From Chitinophagaceae bacterium IBVUCB2 (GTDB lineage: Bacteria > Bacteroidota > Bacteroidia > Chitinophagales > Chitinophagaceae), in the NCBI GenBank assembly GCA_002127295.1, contig NFUV01000001.1:1488001-1552000 (forward strand): a stretch of DNA of 64,000 nucleotides. Reading direction: 5' to 3'. Under the pieces are notes generated by a model. The model ran no database searches. It worked only from the letters and a program-made list of their open reading frames with translations, and was not told the origin of the DNA. The translations under genes and the position numbers were made by a program. Of this stretch, positions 51,174 through 60,383 are shown piece by piece (positions within the stretch are counted from its first letter, which is position 1; each line of letters starts with the position of its first letter).

Positions 51174-51373
51174 ACCGATTAAATAAATAACTGGGTCAAC
51201 AAATTAATTAAGGAAATTCAGAGGTAGGGATTCGGTAGAATTAAACCATGCGGATAAGTAGAAACGAAAGTAATACCCATATATTGCTTTTCATAACTTT
51301 TGACGGTATTTTTCCTGTTAAAGGCCAAAAACTACCAAGAGGTTTTCAATTATCGTAAAATCCCCATTTACTT

Positions 51374-51381
51374 TAGATTTG
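51374..51381 (+). promoter_or_regulatory. -7 promoter element for the lipoprotein gene at 51409
   Basis: TAGATTTG matches TAnnTTTG exactly; the expected start near 51387 gives a leader of about 22 nt. Confidence 0.4.
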
Positions 51382-51408
51382 CAGGACTAAACCCATAAAT
51401 CATTAAGT

Positions 51409-52008
51409 ATGAAATCTATTCCTGCATTATTTATAGCTTCTTCTCTTTTTATTGCATCGTGTAATAATAACAAACCAAAAGATTCTATTACCATTACCAG
51501 CGAAGACGGATCGGAAAAAGTTACTGTAGATACCAAGCAAATGCAGAATACTGCTGAGGAAATGGAGAAGATAAAAGAAGAATTGGGCAAATTAACTCCC
51601 TACACTGCGGATGAATTAAAAGCAATATTTCCAGCTGAGCTAATGGGTACAACAGCTACTGATATTGAAGCAGCATCTGCCATGGGCGCATCAACGGCGG
51701 AAGCAAAATATAAATTAAATGACAGCACCGATATTAAAATAAGCATTATTGATTGTGCCGGACCCGGTGGTGCAGGTATTTACAGTATGCAATATTTAGG
51801 AATGATGAACATACAAGAGGAAGACGAGGATGAATACACGAAGACCATTGACTTTAATGGCGGCAAGGCATTTGAAAATTGCAGAAAGGATAAAAACGAA
51901 TGTACCCTTACTTATTTCGGCGGTGGTCGTTTTTTAATTTCTTTAGAAGGAGAGAATGTAGGTATTAATACCTTGAAGGATGTTGCGAAAACTTTAAAGA
52001 CTAAATAA
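51409..52008 (+). CDS. Lipoprotein of unknown function
   Basis: 199 residues. The lipoprotein signal is SLFIASCNNN (Cys18). An acidic linker and a helical stretch (MQNTAEEMEKIKEELGKL) lead to a compact domain starting LTPYTADELKAIFPAELMG and ending RFLISLEGENVGINTLKDVAKTLK. I do not recognise the family. It is monocistronic, with a promoter before it and a strong terminator after it. Confidence 0.75.
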   Translation: MKSIPALFIASSLFIASCNNNKPKDSITITSEDGSEKVTVDTKQMQNTAEEMEKIKEELGKLTPYTADELKAIFPAELMGTTATDIEAASAMGASTAEAKYKLNDSTDIKISIIDCAGPGGAGIYSMQYLGMMNIQEEDEDEYTKTIDFNGGKAFENCRKDKNECTLTYFGGGRFLISLEGENVGINTLKDVAKTLKTK

Positions 52009-52025
52009 TTTATCTCTTAAAAATA

Positions 52026-52060
52026 AAAAACTGCGAAACCAAAAAAGCTTCGCAGTTTTT
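52026..52060. terminator. Bidirectional terminator between the lipoprotein and kbl genes
   Basis: A perfect 12-bp stem AAAAACTGCGAA/TTCGCAGTTTTT with an 11-nt loop and A/T runs on both flanks lies between convergent stops at 52008 and 52081. Confidence 0.88.
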
Positions 52061-52080
52061 ATTTCAATACTCCACTAATT

Positions 52081-53268
52081 TCATTTCAACACTCCCAACT
52101 CCTTCCCCACTTTTGTAAAGGCATCAATAGCTTTATCCAAATGCTGTTGCTCATGCCCGGCACTTAATTGTACTCTTATTCTTGCCTGGCCTTTTGCCAC
52201 CACCGGAAAGAAGAAGCCGATTACATAAATACCTGTTTCCAACAATTTAGCAGCAAAATTTTGTGCCAGCACCGCATCGTACAACATAATTGGAACGATG
52301 GGATGGTCGCCGGGTTTAATGTCAAAACCAGCTTCTGTCATTTTAGAGCGGAAGTATTTGGTGTTATATTCTAGTTTATCCCGCAGGTCGGTTGATTCGC
52401 TCAACATATCCAACACTGCAATAGAAGCACCAACAATAGAAGGAGCAACGGTATTGCTGAATAAATAAGGTCTTGATTTTTGGCGCAGCATTGATATAAT
52501 TTCTTTTCTTCCAGAAGTAAAACCACCAGATGCACCGCCTAATGCTTTACCCAACGTACCAGTGATAATATCTATTCGTCCCATTACACCACGGTATTCA
52601 TGAGTGCCTCTTCCTGTTTTTCCCAGGAAGCCGGAGGAGTGACATTCATCGATCATTACAATCGCATCATACTTATCGGCGAGGTCGCATATTTTATCTA
52701 ATTGTGCAATCGTTCCGTCCATACTAAACGAACCATCTGTAACGATGATGCGGCTGCGCAGGTTAGCCGACTCCTGCAACTTCGCTTCCAGGTCGGCCAT
52801 ATTATTATGCTCATAGCGGAAACGTTGTGCCTTACACAATCTTACTCCATCAATAATAGAAGCATGATTGAGTGCATCAGAAATAATTGCATCCTGTTCA
52901 TTAAATAAAGGTTCAAACACACCCCCATTGGCATCAAAAGCTGCGGCGTATAAAATGGTGTCTTCTGTACCGAGGAAAGCCGATATTTTTTCTTCGAGTT
53001 CTTTATGAATATCCTGGGTACCGCAAATAAAACGTACACTACTAAGACCATAGCCACGGTTGTCGATAGCTTTATGTGCAGCCTCTATCACTTTTGGATG
53101 ACTTGAAAGACCGAGATAGTTATTGGCACAAAAGTTCAATACCGTTTTGCCGTTCACTGTAATTTCAGCTCCCTGCGGGCTGGCAATAATTCGTTCTTTC
53201 TTAAAAAGACCTGCTGATTCTATTTCTGTTAATTCATTTGCAATGCGTTGTACCAATTTCTCATTCAT
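52081..53268 (-). CDS. kbl: Glycine C-acetyltransferase (2-amino-3-ketobutyrate CoA ligase) Kbl
   Basis: 395 residues from the ATG at 53268 (MNEKLVQRIANEL); an upstream Met at 53304 lies before the -7 element and is rejected. It is an alpha-oxoamine synthase: NFCANNYLGLSSHPKV, GYGLSSVRFICGTQDIHKELE, DALNHASIIDGVRLC, MIDECHSSGFLG and the PLP-lysine segment TGTLGKALGGASGG. It cleaves 2-amino-3-ketobutyrate to glycine and acetyl-CoA in threonine degradation. No threonine dehydrogenase gene is adjacent. Confidence 0.93.
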   Translation of the reverse strand: MNEKLVQRIANELTEIESAGLFKKERIIASPQGAEITVNGKTVLNFCANNYLGLSSHPKVIEAAHKAIDNRGYGLSSVRFICGTQDIHKELEEKISAFLGTEDTILYAAAFDANGGVFEPLFNEQDAIISDALNHASIIDGVRLCKAQRFRYEHNNMADLEAKLQESANLRSRIIVTDGSFSMDGTIAQLDKICDLADKYDAIVMIDECHSSGFLGKTGRGTHEYRGVMGRIDIITGTLGKALGGASGGFTSGRKEIISMLRQKSRPYLFSNTVAPSIVGASIAVLDMLSESTDLRDKLEYNTKYFRSKMTEAGFDIKPGDHPIVPIMLYDAVLAQNFAAKLLETGIYVIGFFFPVVAKGQARIRVQLSAGHEQQHLDKAIDAFTKVGKELGVLK

Positions 53269-53286
53269 AAAGTAATGTTTAATGCA

Positions 53287-53294
53287 CAAATATA
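53287..53294 (-). promoter_or_regulatory. -7 promoter element for kbl
   Basis: TATATTTG on the minus strand matches TAnnTTTG exactly; the expected start near 53281 gives a leader of about 13 nt and supports the start at 53268. Confidence 0.5.
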
Positions 53295-53374
53295 ACAAGC
53301 TCATACGGTAGGCTAATCTCTAAAACCCTCTGCTTGAAAATAAAATTTTAAGCTTCCTGTAACATTTAGCAGAG

Positions 53375-53382
53375 TACTTTCG
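53375..53382 (+). promoter_or_regulatory. -7 promoter element for the small protein gene at 53405
   Basis: TACTTTCG fits TAnnTTNG; the expected start near 53388 gives a leader of about 17 nt. Confidence 0.35.
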
Positions 53383-53404
53383 TCCCATCACAAAATTGGC
53401 TAAC

Positions 53405-53647
53405 ATGAGAAAAAACACCTGGATACCACTGGCAGTACTTACTATTATAATGGTAGCTGGTTTTTTTATTCTTCAATCAGCCACTCCAACAAAATCAGCA
53501 GCGCCAATAAAAAAACAAGAACAGGCCCTTTGTTCTAAACTAAACACTACTGCCTGCACCCCCATTCAAAAAGCAAATGCACCCGGCGAAATGATAGTGG
53601 AGAGTCTTTCCCGCCAGTTTTTGAGCATTACAGGCTTTATCCGTTGA
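53405..53647 (+). CDS. Small membrane-anchored or secreted protein of unknown function
   Basis: 80 residues from the ATG at 53405 (a TTG at 53396 is less likely). A hydrophobic helix (WIPLAVLTIIMVAGFFIL) anchors or exports a short polar tail with two cysteines (ALCSKLNTTACTP) that could form a disulfide. It is divergent from kbl and upstream of the sigma-factor gene by 121 bp. I do not recognise a family. Confidence 0.6.
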   Translation: MRKNTWIPLAVLTIIMVAGFFILQSATPTKSAAPIKKQEQALCSKLNTTACTPIQKANAPGEMIVESLSRQFLSITGFIR

Positions 53648-53768
53648 TTTTCAACTCCCTACTTTTTAAAAAAATTAAGCTGATCCTGTAACTTATTGCC
53701 CCGCTGCCCGTACTACATACCAAAGCAGGACATTTATAATTACTTTTACCCTGCTCTTCCGGCTGTTT

Positions 53769-54254
53769 ATGACTGAACGAGAATACAACGAATGTGTTAC
53801 TACGTATGCAGATAATGTGTACCGTTTCATCCTGAAAAATCTTCGCCATGAAGAAGATGCAAGGGATGTGGTACAGACTGCCTTTGAAAAAATGTGGCGC
53901 AACCGGGAAGATGTAGATGCACAAAAAAGTAAATCCTATCTTTTTACCGTTGCTTACCACCAGATGATCGACCATATACGGAAAGTGAAAAGGATACAGT
54001 TGAGAGAAGAATTTAGTGAAGAGTTAAAAGTGCAGGACAGGCCCGCTAATAACCTGAAGAAAATTTTAGATGAAGCACTAAACCGTTTAAGTGAAACACA
54101 AAAATCGCTGGTGCTGTTGAAGGACTATGAAGGATACAGTTATGAAGAAATAGGTCAAATAATGAACCTTAACCCCAGCCAGGTAAAAGTTTATCTTCAT
54201 CGGGCAAGGGTGCAATTGAAAGAGTATTTAGTGAAAATGGAAAATGTAATTTAA
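53769..54254 (+). CDS. ECF-type RNA polymerase sigma factor
   Basis: 161 residues. Sigma region 2 is YADNVYRFILKNLRHEEDARDVVQTAFEKMWRN, with FTVAYHQMIDHIRK next. Region 4 is LNRLSETQKSLVLLKDYEGYSYEEIGQIMNLNPSQVKVYLHRARVQLKEYL. This is a group IV (ECF) sigma factor. Its gene is followed after 2 bp by the anti-sigma-like membrane protein gene and then by an outer-membrane protein gene, so the three form an operon. The inducing signal is not known. Confidence 0.92.
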   Translation: MTEREYNECVTTYADNVYRFILKNLRHEEDARDVVQTAFEKMWRNREDVDAQKSKSYLFTVAYHQMIDHIRKVKRIQLREEFSEELKVQDRPANNLKKILDEALNRLSETQKSLVLLKDYEGYSYEEIGQIMNLNPSQVKVYLHRARVQLKEYLVKMENVI

Positions 54255-54256
54255 TA

Positions 54257-55396
54257 ATGAGTATTAACCGCCATAATTACGAAGAGTATTTTATCCTGTA
54301 CATGGATAATGAACTCGGCAGCGATGACCGCCGCATGGTGGAGGCTTTTATTGCCCAGCATCCAGACTTGAAAGAAGAGTTAGAATTGTTGCAGCAATTT
54401 AAACTGGAGCCTGATGCTGCTGTTACCTATTCAGGTAAAGAAGAATTAATGAAAATGAATGGAAGCGGCCCGGTTACACTTACTAATTATGACGAGTGGC
54501 TGGTGCTGTACATAGATAATGAACTGACTGCGGAACAAAGAAACAATGTAGAAAAATTTCTGACAGAAAACCCTGCTCTTACTGCTGAACTATCCCTTTA
54601 TAAACGCAGCAAGCTTCAACCTGAAACCATAGTTTTTGACGATAAGCGATCTTTATACAGAAAAGAAGAAGAAAAAGTACGCCGCCTGGCACCTTTATGG
54701 TGGAGAGTTGCCGCCGCAGTGTTATTAGTTATTATCGGAACTACCGTTGTTTTAGTAAATAACAAATCTAAAAATAACGGCGATGATATAGCAACCACTA
54801 CACCCGGCTCAGGGAAAACAACAACTCCTGTACAATCACTACCCGAACAAACCGCTACTGAAAACCCTGTGGCAATTATAGAAGAAAAAAATATTGTGGT
54901 CCCAGCTAACACTACTACAAAAAGCGATGCTGGAAAACAAGCCAATAATGCTGTTGCAGTTAAAAATAACAACAGTGTTCCTAAAAATAAAATACAGGAC
55001 AATTTAGTAACCCCGTTAAAGAAAGAGGAAACTGCGATTGCAGTTACTGGTAATAAGGATAATAATTTACCTAAGCCTTTGAATAATCCATACATCAATA
55101 ATAACACTTCTGAAAAAGCTATTGCTTCTGTTGATGTACCTGCAAAAAATACACAACGAAATGATGTATTAACAAAAACAGATGTAACAACTACAAAACT
55201 TCAACCGTCAAACGATATAGTAGCTGCATCATTTACTAATACGAATGAGCAGTTAGAAGAACCTGATGGCAAAAAAAATAAACTCCGTGGATTTTTCCGG
55301 AAAGTTACACGGACGTTTGAAAAGAGAACAAATATGGACGCTACTGATGATGATGGAAAATTACTGGTAGCCGGTCTTGCCATCAAACTAAAATAA
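54257..55396 (+). CDS. Membrane anti-sigma-like protein with duplicated N-terminal domain
   Basis: 379 residues. The N-terminus contains the same about 50-residue domain twice, at 7-56 and 77-126 (NYEEYFILYMDNEL... and NYDEWLVLYIDNEL...). One transmembrane helix follows near 150-167 (VAAAVLLVIIGTTVVLV), then a long Asn/Thr/Lys-rich periplasmic tail and a C-terminal segment LRGFFRKVTRTFEKR. There is no zinc-binding HxxxCxxC, so it is not a ZAS-type factor. Position right after the sigma gene makes anti-sigma function the best inference. Confidence 0.75.
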   Translation: MSINRHNYEEYFILYMDNELGSDDRRMVEAFIAQHPDLKEELELLQQFKLEPDAAVTYSGKEELMKMNGSGPVTLTNYDEWLVLYIDNELTAEQRNNVEKFLTENPALTAELSLYKRSKLQPETIVFDDKRSLYRKEEEKVRRLAPLWWRVAAAVLLVIIGTTVVLVNNKSKNNGDDIATTTPGSGKTTTPVQSLPEQTATENPVAIIEEKNIVVPANTTTKSDAGKQANNAVAVKNNNSVPKNKIQDNLVTPLKKEETAIAVTGNKDNNLPKPLNNPYINNNTSEKAIASVDVPAKNTQRNDVLTKTDVTTTKLQPSNDIVAASFTNTNEQLEEPDGKKNKLRGFFRKVTRTFEKRTNMDATDDDGKLLVAGLAIKLK

Positions 55397-55448
55397 CCCT
55401 TCGATAATCTCAGGGTGACTAATTAAAAAAATATTTAAAACTAGAAGT

Positions 55449-56279
55449 ATGAAAAGGATCTTTACCCTGTGTGTTGCTTTATGCACTTTCATCACAGGAT
55501 TTTCTCAAACAGACACCACTAAAGCACCAGAAAGTGATACTATACGAATTGGTGGAATGATCATCATCCGCAAACCCGGCAGCAAAGACCGGGAAGTAGT
55601 TCGGGACAAAGAATATAAAATGAAGAATCGCCGCGGCGACAAACCCTCTAACCTAAGTACTAACTGGTGGATCGTAGATATTGGGTTCGCCAATTACAAT
55701 GATGAGTCCAATTATACGGCTGCTACACTCAATGGTTTTGTAGCCCCTGGCATTGGAAAGGAAGAAATGAAATTGAAGACCGGAAGGTCCAGAAATGTGA
55801 ACGTATGGTTCTTTATGCAAAAACTGAATGTAGCCAAACATATAGTAAACCTGAAGTATGGTTTGGGAATTGAACTAAATAATTATCATTTTGATGAGGG
55901 TACCATTATGTTTGCCAAGAACCCAACCTTTATTTCGCAAGGTGTCACTGAATATAAAAAAGTAAAGTTGGCCGCCGACTATCTTACAGTACCTATTATG
56001 CTCAACTTTGACTTTACTCCTAAAAGAAGAAAAGGCTTTGGCATCAGCGCCGGTATCAGCGCCGGTTACTTATACTCTGCCCGCTACAAAACAAAAGATG
56101 GCAACGATGTAAATAAGATTAAAGATGATTTTAACCTCGAACGTTTCAAACTATCGTATATCGGTGAATTATCGCTTGGCCCGGTACGCCTTTACGGAAG
56201 CTATGCCATGAAGAATATGTGGGAGAAAGGATTGGACATGACGCCTTACAATTTTGGTTTCCGCTTGAGCAATTGGTAA
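55449..56279 (+). CDS. Outer-membrane beta-barrel protein (PorT-like)
   Basis: 276 residues with a signal peptide ending FITGFSQ. The mature N-terminus is polar (KKPGSKDREVVRDKEYKMKNRRG region) and the remainder shows alternating strands typical of small barrels: NWWIVDIGFANYNDES, NLKYGLGIELNNYHFDEG, YLTVPIMLNFDFTPK, GFGISAGISAGYLYSARYK and a C-terminal YNFGFRLSNW ending in an aromatic residue. It closes the sigma/anti-sigma operon and may be the regulated or sensed envelope component. Confidence 0.75.
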   Translation: MKRIFTLCVALCTFITGFSQTDTTKAPESDTIRIGGMIIIRKPGSKDREVVRDKEYKMKNRRGDKPSNLSTNWWIVDIGFANYNDESNYTAATLNGFVAPGIGKEEMKLKTGRSRNVNVWFFMQKLNVAKHIVNLKYGLGIELNNYHFDEGTIMFAKNPTFISQGVTEYKKVKLAADYLTVPIMLNFDFTPKRRKGFGISAGISAGYLYSARYKTKDGNDVNKIKDDFNLERFKLSYIGELSLGPVRLYGSYAMKNMWEKGLDMTPYNFGFRLSNW

Positions 56280-56302
56280 AACTTATTTTTCTTTTTTGAT
56301 AT

Positions 56303-56333
56303 AAGCCGTTGGTTTTTACCAGCGGCTTTTTTG
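56303..56333 (+). terminator. Intrinsic terminator of the sigma-factor operon
   Basis: Stem AAGCCGTTGGT/ACCAGCGGCTT (one G-T pair) with a TTTT loop and a following T-run, 24 bp after the barrel-protein stop. The next 196 bp (56334-56529) shows no gene I can support. Confidence 0.85.
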
Positions 56334-56529
56334 TTGATGCTACGCAAGATTACTTAGTGTGTAAAAGTATCTTTTCTAAACAAGCCGTTAAAACATATCC
56401 ACAGCCCAAAATAAAACTTTGTGGCATTGCGTTTGAACGATTGGACGGACCGATTTTTAGCCATGATATAAATGCTTACCCACCTCAAAGCAGCAGACAA
56501 CTGGCGGTAATGAAAACAAAAAACACCTG

Positions 56530-57102
56530 ATGAAAAATTTCATTGTTCTTACTTCTGTATTGCTGGGTAGCAGTTTACTTGCTTCCACTACTATTTCAAC
56601 CAACCATAGTAGCCGGTCAAAATCGAACAAGCGGTTTAGCTGGGGTAGCAGCAATCCAGTGGGAACAGTCTCCATTATTATTGACAAATCGGATTACGAA
56701 CTAAGTATTTACGATGACAAGGGCTGGTACGCTACTTACCCCGTAGTTTTTGGAAATAGCAGCCTGGCTGATAAAAAAATGGAAGGCGACAAAAACACCC
56801 CTGAGGGTAGCTTTCGAACTACCAGTAAAAGAGTGCATGAGAAGTGGTCTCGTTTTATAGGAATTGATTATCCGACAGCAGAAAGCCGGGAGAAGTTTAA
56901 GCAGCGAAAACAACGGGGAGAAATTCCGGCCAATGCAAGTATCGGCGGAGGTATTGGAATACATGGTACCTGGCCCCATGAAGGTTTTGTAATAGACCGG
57001 TATAAAAACTGGACGCTGGGTTGTATTTCTATGAAGAACGAGGATGTACAAGAAGTATATAGCTTTATTCCGGCCGGAACAAAAGTGACCATCCGAAAAT
57101 AA
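56530..57102 (+). CDS. L,D-transpeptidase (YkuD family)
   Basis: 190 residues with a signal peptide (LGSSLLASTTI). The YkuD domain shows SIIIDKSDYELSIYDDKGWYATYPVVFG at its start, then GGGIGIHGTWPHEG with the conserved His and WTLGCISMKNEDV with the catalytic Cys, a slight variant of the usual SHGCIRL form. It forms 3-3 peptidoglycan cross-links or attaches proteins to the wall. It is convergent with the alpha/beta hydrolase gene, 5 bp apart. Confidence 0.87.
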   Translation: MKNFIVLTSVLLGSSLLASTTISTNHSSRSKSNKRFSWGSSNPVGTVSIIIDKSDYELSIYDDKGWYATYPVVFGNSSLADKKMEGDKNTPEGSFRTTSKRVHEKWSRFIGIDYPTAESREKFKQRKQRGEIPANASIGGGIGIHGTWPHEGFVIDRYKNWTLGCISMKNEDVQEVYSFIPAGTKVTIRK

Positions 57103-57107
57103 ATATC

Positions 57108-58094
57108 CTATCTAATCCCACTTAAAAATCTTTCAACTTCGATCCGCCATTTTAACGGATCCCTTTGCAGAAAATTTTCATGATCGATGTTATTATAAAC
57201 TACCAGTTTTTTCTGCGGGGAAGCCAAAGCTTCAAATATATTATCGGTTTCTGATTTTTCTACCAACCGGTCCAGTGCACCCCACTGTAATAACACAGGG
57301 GAGGTAACTTTCTTTGCATAGGTGGTTGTTTTCAACTTAAAGCCATTAAAACCCCGCTCTATACCAATCCAGGCAGTAACCAATACACCAAATGGTTTTT
57401 CCGGGAAACCCCGAAAGCCAATATTTCTGGCCCGGCCACTGATATGTGTTCGTAATGTTTCAAAAGGCATTTCGGCAATAATACCTCTTGGCTGGAGCTT
57501 ATAATCTGCCACTGCTTTTATAATAGCTACAGCACCCATAGAAGCACCCCATAAGAAAATATTTTTTTCGCCTTTGGCTGCTATATAATCATATGCAAGC
57601 TTTACTTCTTCCGCCTCCCGGTATCCAATCGTTGTATTGTTGCCTTCACTATTTCCGTGTGCCCGAAAGTCAATCATGAAAACATTGTAACCCCAGTTCC
57701 TGAACTCTTCCGCCTCAGCCGCCACTTTGCTCTTACTTGTGGAAAGAGGATGGTAAAGAATGACTGTTCCTTTTGCCGCTGAATCAATCTTGCTGTACCA
57801 GCAATCAATCAATAATTCCTTTTTTGTAGTGAGATGAACCGTATCAACCGGGAAATCTGGTTCGTTGACCACAACGGATTTGGCGTATCGCTGACCAGCA
57901 AAGAGACGCCACGTCTTTTTAAATACATTGGGATTATCATCTGTTTCCTCTACCGAAGGGTCATTATAAAAATGAGTGAACCGGTGAGCATACATTGCTG
58001 CGCTGATATTAAGCAGTATGAATTGTACTAATATCACCCAGCCGATCCAGCGGAGCGAAGAGAAGATTTTTTGTTTTACACTTTGTTTTTCCAT
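57108..58094 (-). CDS. Membrane-anchored alpha/beta hydrolase
   Basis: 328 residues from the ATG at 58094 (MEKQSVKQKIF); an upstream in-frame Met at 58157 would add a long polar stretch before the membrane helix WVILVQFILLNISAAMYA. The hydrolase fold has GTVILYHP, FMIDFRAHGNSEG, the nucleophile elbow GASMG, the acid-loop QWGALDRLV and the His segment NNIDHENFL, so Ser-Asp-His are all present. The active site should face the periplasm. The substrate is unknown; the fold resembles lysophospholipase-like esterases. Confidence 0.8.
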   Translation of the reverse strand: MEKQSVKQKIFSSLRWIGWVILVQFILLNISAAMYAHRFTHFYNDPSVEETDDNPNVFKKTWRLFAGQRYAKSVVVNEPDFPVDTVHLTTKKELLIDCWYSKIDSAAKGTVILYHPLSTSKSKVAAEAEEFRNWGYNVFMIDFRAHGNSEGNNTTIGYREAEEVKLAYDYIAAKGEKNIFLWGASMGAVAIIKAVADYKLQPRGIIAEMPFETLRTHISGRARNIGFRGFPEKPFGVLVTAWIGIERGFNGFKLKTTTYAKKVTSPVLLQWGALDRLVEKSETDNIFEALASPQKKLVVYNNIDHENFLQRDPLKWRIEVERFLSGIR

Positions 58095-58283
58095 CAACGT
58101 AAAGCCGTTCGGCGAGGCAGGCAAGTGGCCAAAAGTAATTTTTCGGGGGCATACCAACTAATGAATACCAGAATAATTTTAGGGGTAGCAAAAAATAATT
58201 ATCAATAAAAGAGGTAGGGTATAATTTTTGTTACTTACTTTGCATCATTGCAAAAGCAATAAAAAGATTTAGTAAAAACCATT

Positions 58284-58309
58284 TAAAGCAGCCCATCCGT
58301 GCTGCTTTA
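58284..58309. terminator. Probable bidirectional terminator downstream of acs
   Basis: A perfect stem TAAAGCAGC/GCTGCTTTA with an 8-nt loop lies 5 bp beyond the acs stop. The plus strand follows it with a T-rich tract (TTTATTTTTT), the minus strand with a weaker GGTTTTT. Confidence 0.65.
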
Positions 58310-58313
58310 TTTT

Positions 58314-60251
58314 TTACAACTTTCCATTCTTTATCTCATCCACCACTCCCGGATCAAGTAATGTAGAAGTATCTCCCAAATTAGATGTTTCGCCTTCTGC
58401 AATTTTTCTCAGTATACGTCGCATGATCTTTCCGCTTCTTGTTTTGGGAAGACCTGCTACAAACTGAATTTTATCCGGTTTGGCAATGGGGCCAATGATA
58501 CGGGTTACTGTTTGCAAAATATCTTTTCGGCGAAGTTCATCATCACCATGAGTTCCGTTATAAATAACATAAGCGTAAATGCCCTGTCCTTTTATATCAT
58601 GCGGGTAACCTACTACTGCACTTTCTACTACACCAGCATGCATATTAATAGCATTTTCCACTTCGGCAGTGCCAATACGGTGACCGCTTACATTTAATAC
58701 ATCATCTACCCTTCCGGTAATGCGATAATTTCCGTCGGCATCTTTCAATGCACCATCTCCGGTAAAATATAAGTTTTCATACGTTGCAAAATAATTAGTG
58801 CGGCAGCGTTCATGATCGCCATAAGTTGTTCTGAGTATTCCCGGCCATGGGGCTTTGATGCAGAGATTGCCTTTTAATAACCCATGCTCATCTTTTTCTG
58901 TTACTTCTTTTCCATTCTCATCAACTAATAATGGTTGCACTCCGGGCATTGGCAACGTAGCCCATGATGGTTTGGATGGAGTGACACCGGCCAGGTTGGA
59001 AATTAAGCAAGCTCCTGTTTCCGTTTGCCACCAGGTATCTACGATGGGACATTGCTTTTTACCGACATTCTCATCATACCAATGCCATGCTTCTTCATTG
59101 ATGGGTTCACCTACGGTTCCTAATATTTTTAAACTCGAAAGGTCTTTACCTTTTAGTGGCTCTAACCCAAAGCCAATTAAACTTCTGATGGCAGTTGGTG
59201 CTGTATAAAGAATATTCACTTTGTGTTTATCTACAATATCCCAAAACCTTCCTGCATCTGGCCATGTTGGAATGCCTTCAAACATTACCGAAGTGGCACC
59301 AGCACTCAATGGACCATAAACAATATAGCTGTGCCCCGTTATCCAGCCAATATCAGCCGTGCAAAAATGAATATCACCCGGCTTGTATTGAAATACATTT
59401 ACAAAAGTGTAAGTAGTCCACACCATATACCCAGCCACACTATGTACTACTCCTTTTGGTTTTCCCGTGCTGCCAGAAGTATATAATATAAACAACGGAT
59501 CTTCTGCATCCATCTCTTCGGCCGGAAAAGAAACCACTCCATCTTTTTCAATTTGCGTTTCGGCATGTTCCATTTCATCTTCCCACCACACATCTCTTCC
59601 TTTTATCATAGACACAGGAGTTCTTGTTCTGGTGTAAACGATAACTCTCTTTACTGTTTTATTTCCGATCAACGCATCATCAATTACACTTTTCAATGGA
59701 ATATCTTTTCCACCCCGATAAGCACCGTCACAGGTAACAATAAACTCAGCTTTTGCATCATCCAATCTGTCTGCAATACTTTGTGCGGAAAATCCACCGA
59801 ATATCACACTGTGTATAGCACCAATTCTTGCACAGCCTAATACTGCATAAGCCAGTTCCGGTACCATTCCCATGTAAATACAAACACGGTCGCCTTTTTT
59901 TACACCATTATTAATTAATACCTGAGCAAACTGACAAACTCTTTTATGTAAACGACTGTACGTTACTATCCTTGTTCTTTCGTCCGGGTTGTTAGGCTCC
60001 CAGATAATAGCAGGTTTATCTCCCATTGTTGCAAGGTGCCGGTCAATACAATTCTCGGTTATGTTGAGCTTACCGCCTTTAAACCATTCTACTTTTGGCT
60101 CTTTAAAATTCCATTCTAATACTTTGTCCCATTTTTTTCTCCATTGAAAATTCTCCGCCACATCAGCCCAGAAACCATCCGGATCACTTACACTTCTGCT
60201 ATATTCTTTATGGTATTCTTGAATCGACTTTATCTGGAAAGGATAAGACAT
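58314..60251 (-). CDS. acs: Acetate-CoA ligase (acetyl-CoA synthetase)
   Basis: 645 residues, normal for Acs. Motifs occur in order: VCIYMGMVPELAYAVLGCARIGAIHSVIFGGFSA, the AMP-binding P-loop YTSGSTGKPKGVVHS, GWITGHSYIVYGPL, the acyl-pocket segment DTWWQTETGACLIS, YFTGDGALKDADGNYRITGRVDD, and the C-terminal PKTRSGKIMRRILRK, whose Lys is the acetylation-regulated catalytic residue. It converts acetate, ATP and CoA to acetyl-CoA. It is divergent from an MHS-type transporter gene (132 bp), so acetate or carboxylate uptake is a reasonable but unproven link. Confidence 0.95.
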   Translation of the reverse strand: MSYPFQIKSIQEYHKEYSRSVSDPDGFWADVAENFQWRKKWDKVLEWNFKEPKVEWFKGGKLNITENCIDRHLATMGDKPAIIWEPNNPDERTRIVTYSRLHKRVCQFAQVLINNGVKKGDRVCIYMGMVPELAYAVLGCARIGAIHSVIFGGFSAQSIADRLDDAKAEFIVTCDGAYRGGKDIPLKSVIDDALIGNKTVKRVIVYTRTRTPVSMIKGRDVWWEDEMEHAETQIEKDGVVSFPAEEMDAEDPLFILYTSGSTGKPKGVVHSVAGYMVWTTYTFVNVFQYKPGDIHFCTADIGWITGHSYIVYGPLSAGATSVMFEGIPTWPDAGRFWDIVDKHKVNILYTAPTAIRSLIGFGLEPLKGKDLSSLKILGTVGEPINEEAWHWYDENVGKKQCPIVDTWWQTETGACLISNLAGVTPSKPSWATLPMPGVQPLLVDENGKEVTEKDEHGLLKGNLCIKAPWPGILRTTYGDHERCRTNYFATYENLYFTGDGALKDADGNYRITGRVDDVLNVSGHRIGTAEVENAINMHAGVVESAVVGYPHDIKGQGIYAYVIYNGTHGDDELRRKDILQTVTRIIGPIAKPDKIQFVAGLPKTRSGKIMRRILRKIAEGETSNLGDTSTLLDPGVVDEIKNGKL

Positions 60252-60383
60252 AATAAACAGGTATTATATTAGTAAACTATTGAAGTGATAAATTTACACA
60301 ACTGTATTTAATTAAAGTCCCGAACCGGCAACGTTTCCGGTGAATTCTTTTTTGCTTGCACCACAAATTCATATCTTAATCGC

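Noticed and set aside
54616-55107. 163-codon minus-strand ORF opposite the anti-sigma-like gene
   Set aside because: It is the complement of the Asn/Thr/Lys-rich tail; the plus-strand gene fits the sigma operon and has a clear domain order.
56309-56530. 73-codon plus-strand ORF before the L,D-transpeptidase gene
   Set aside because: It starts inside the terminator hairpin of the preceding operon and has no signal peptide, motif or promoter.
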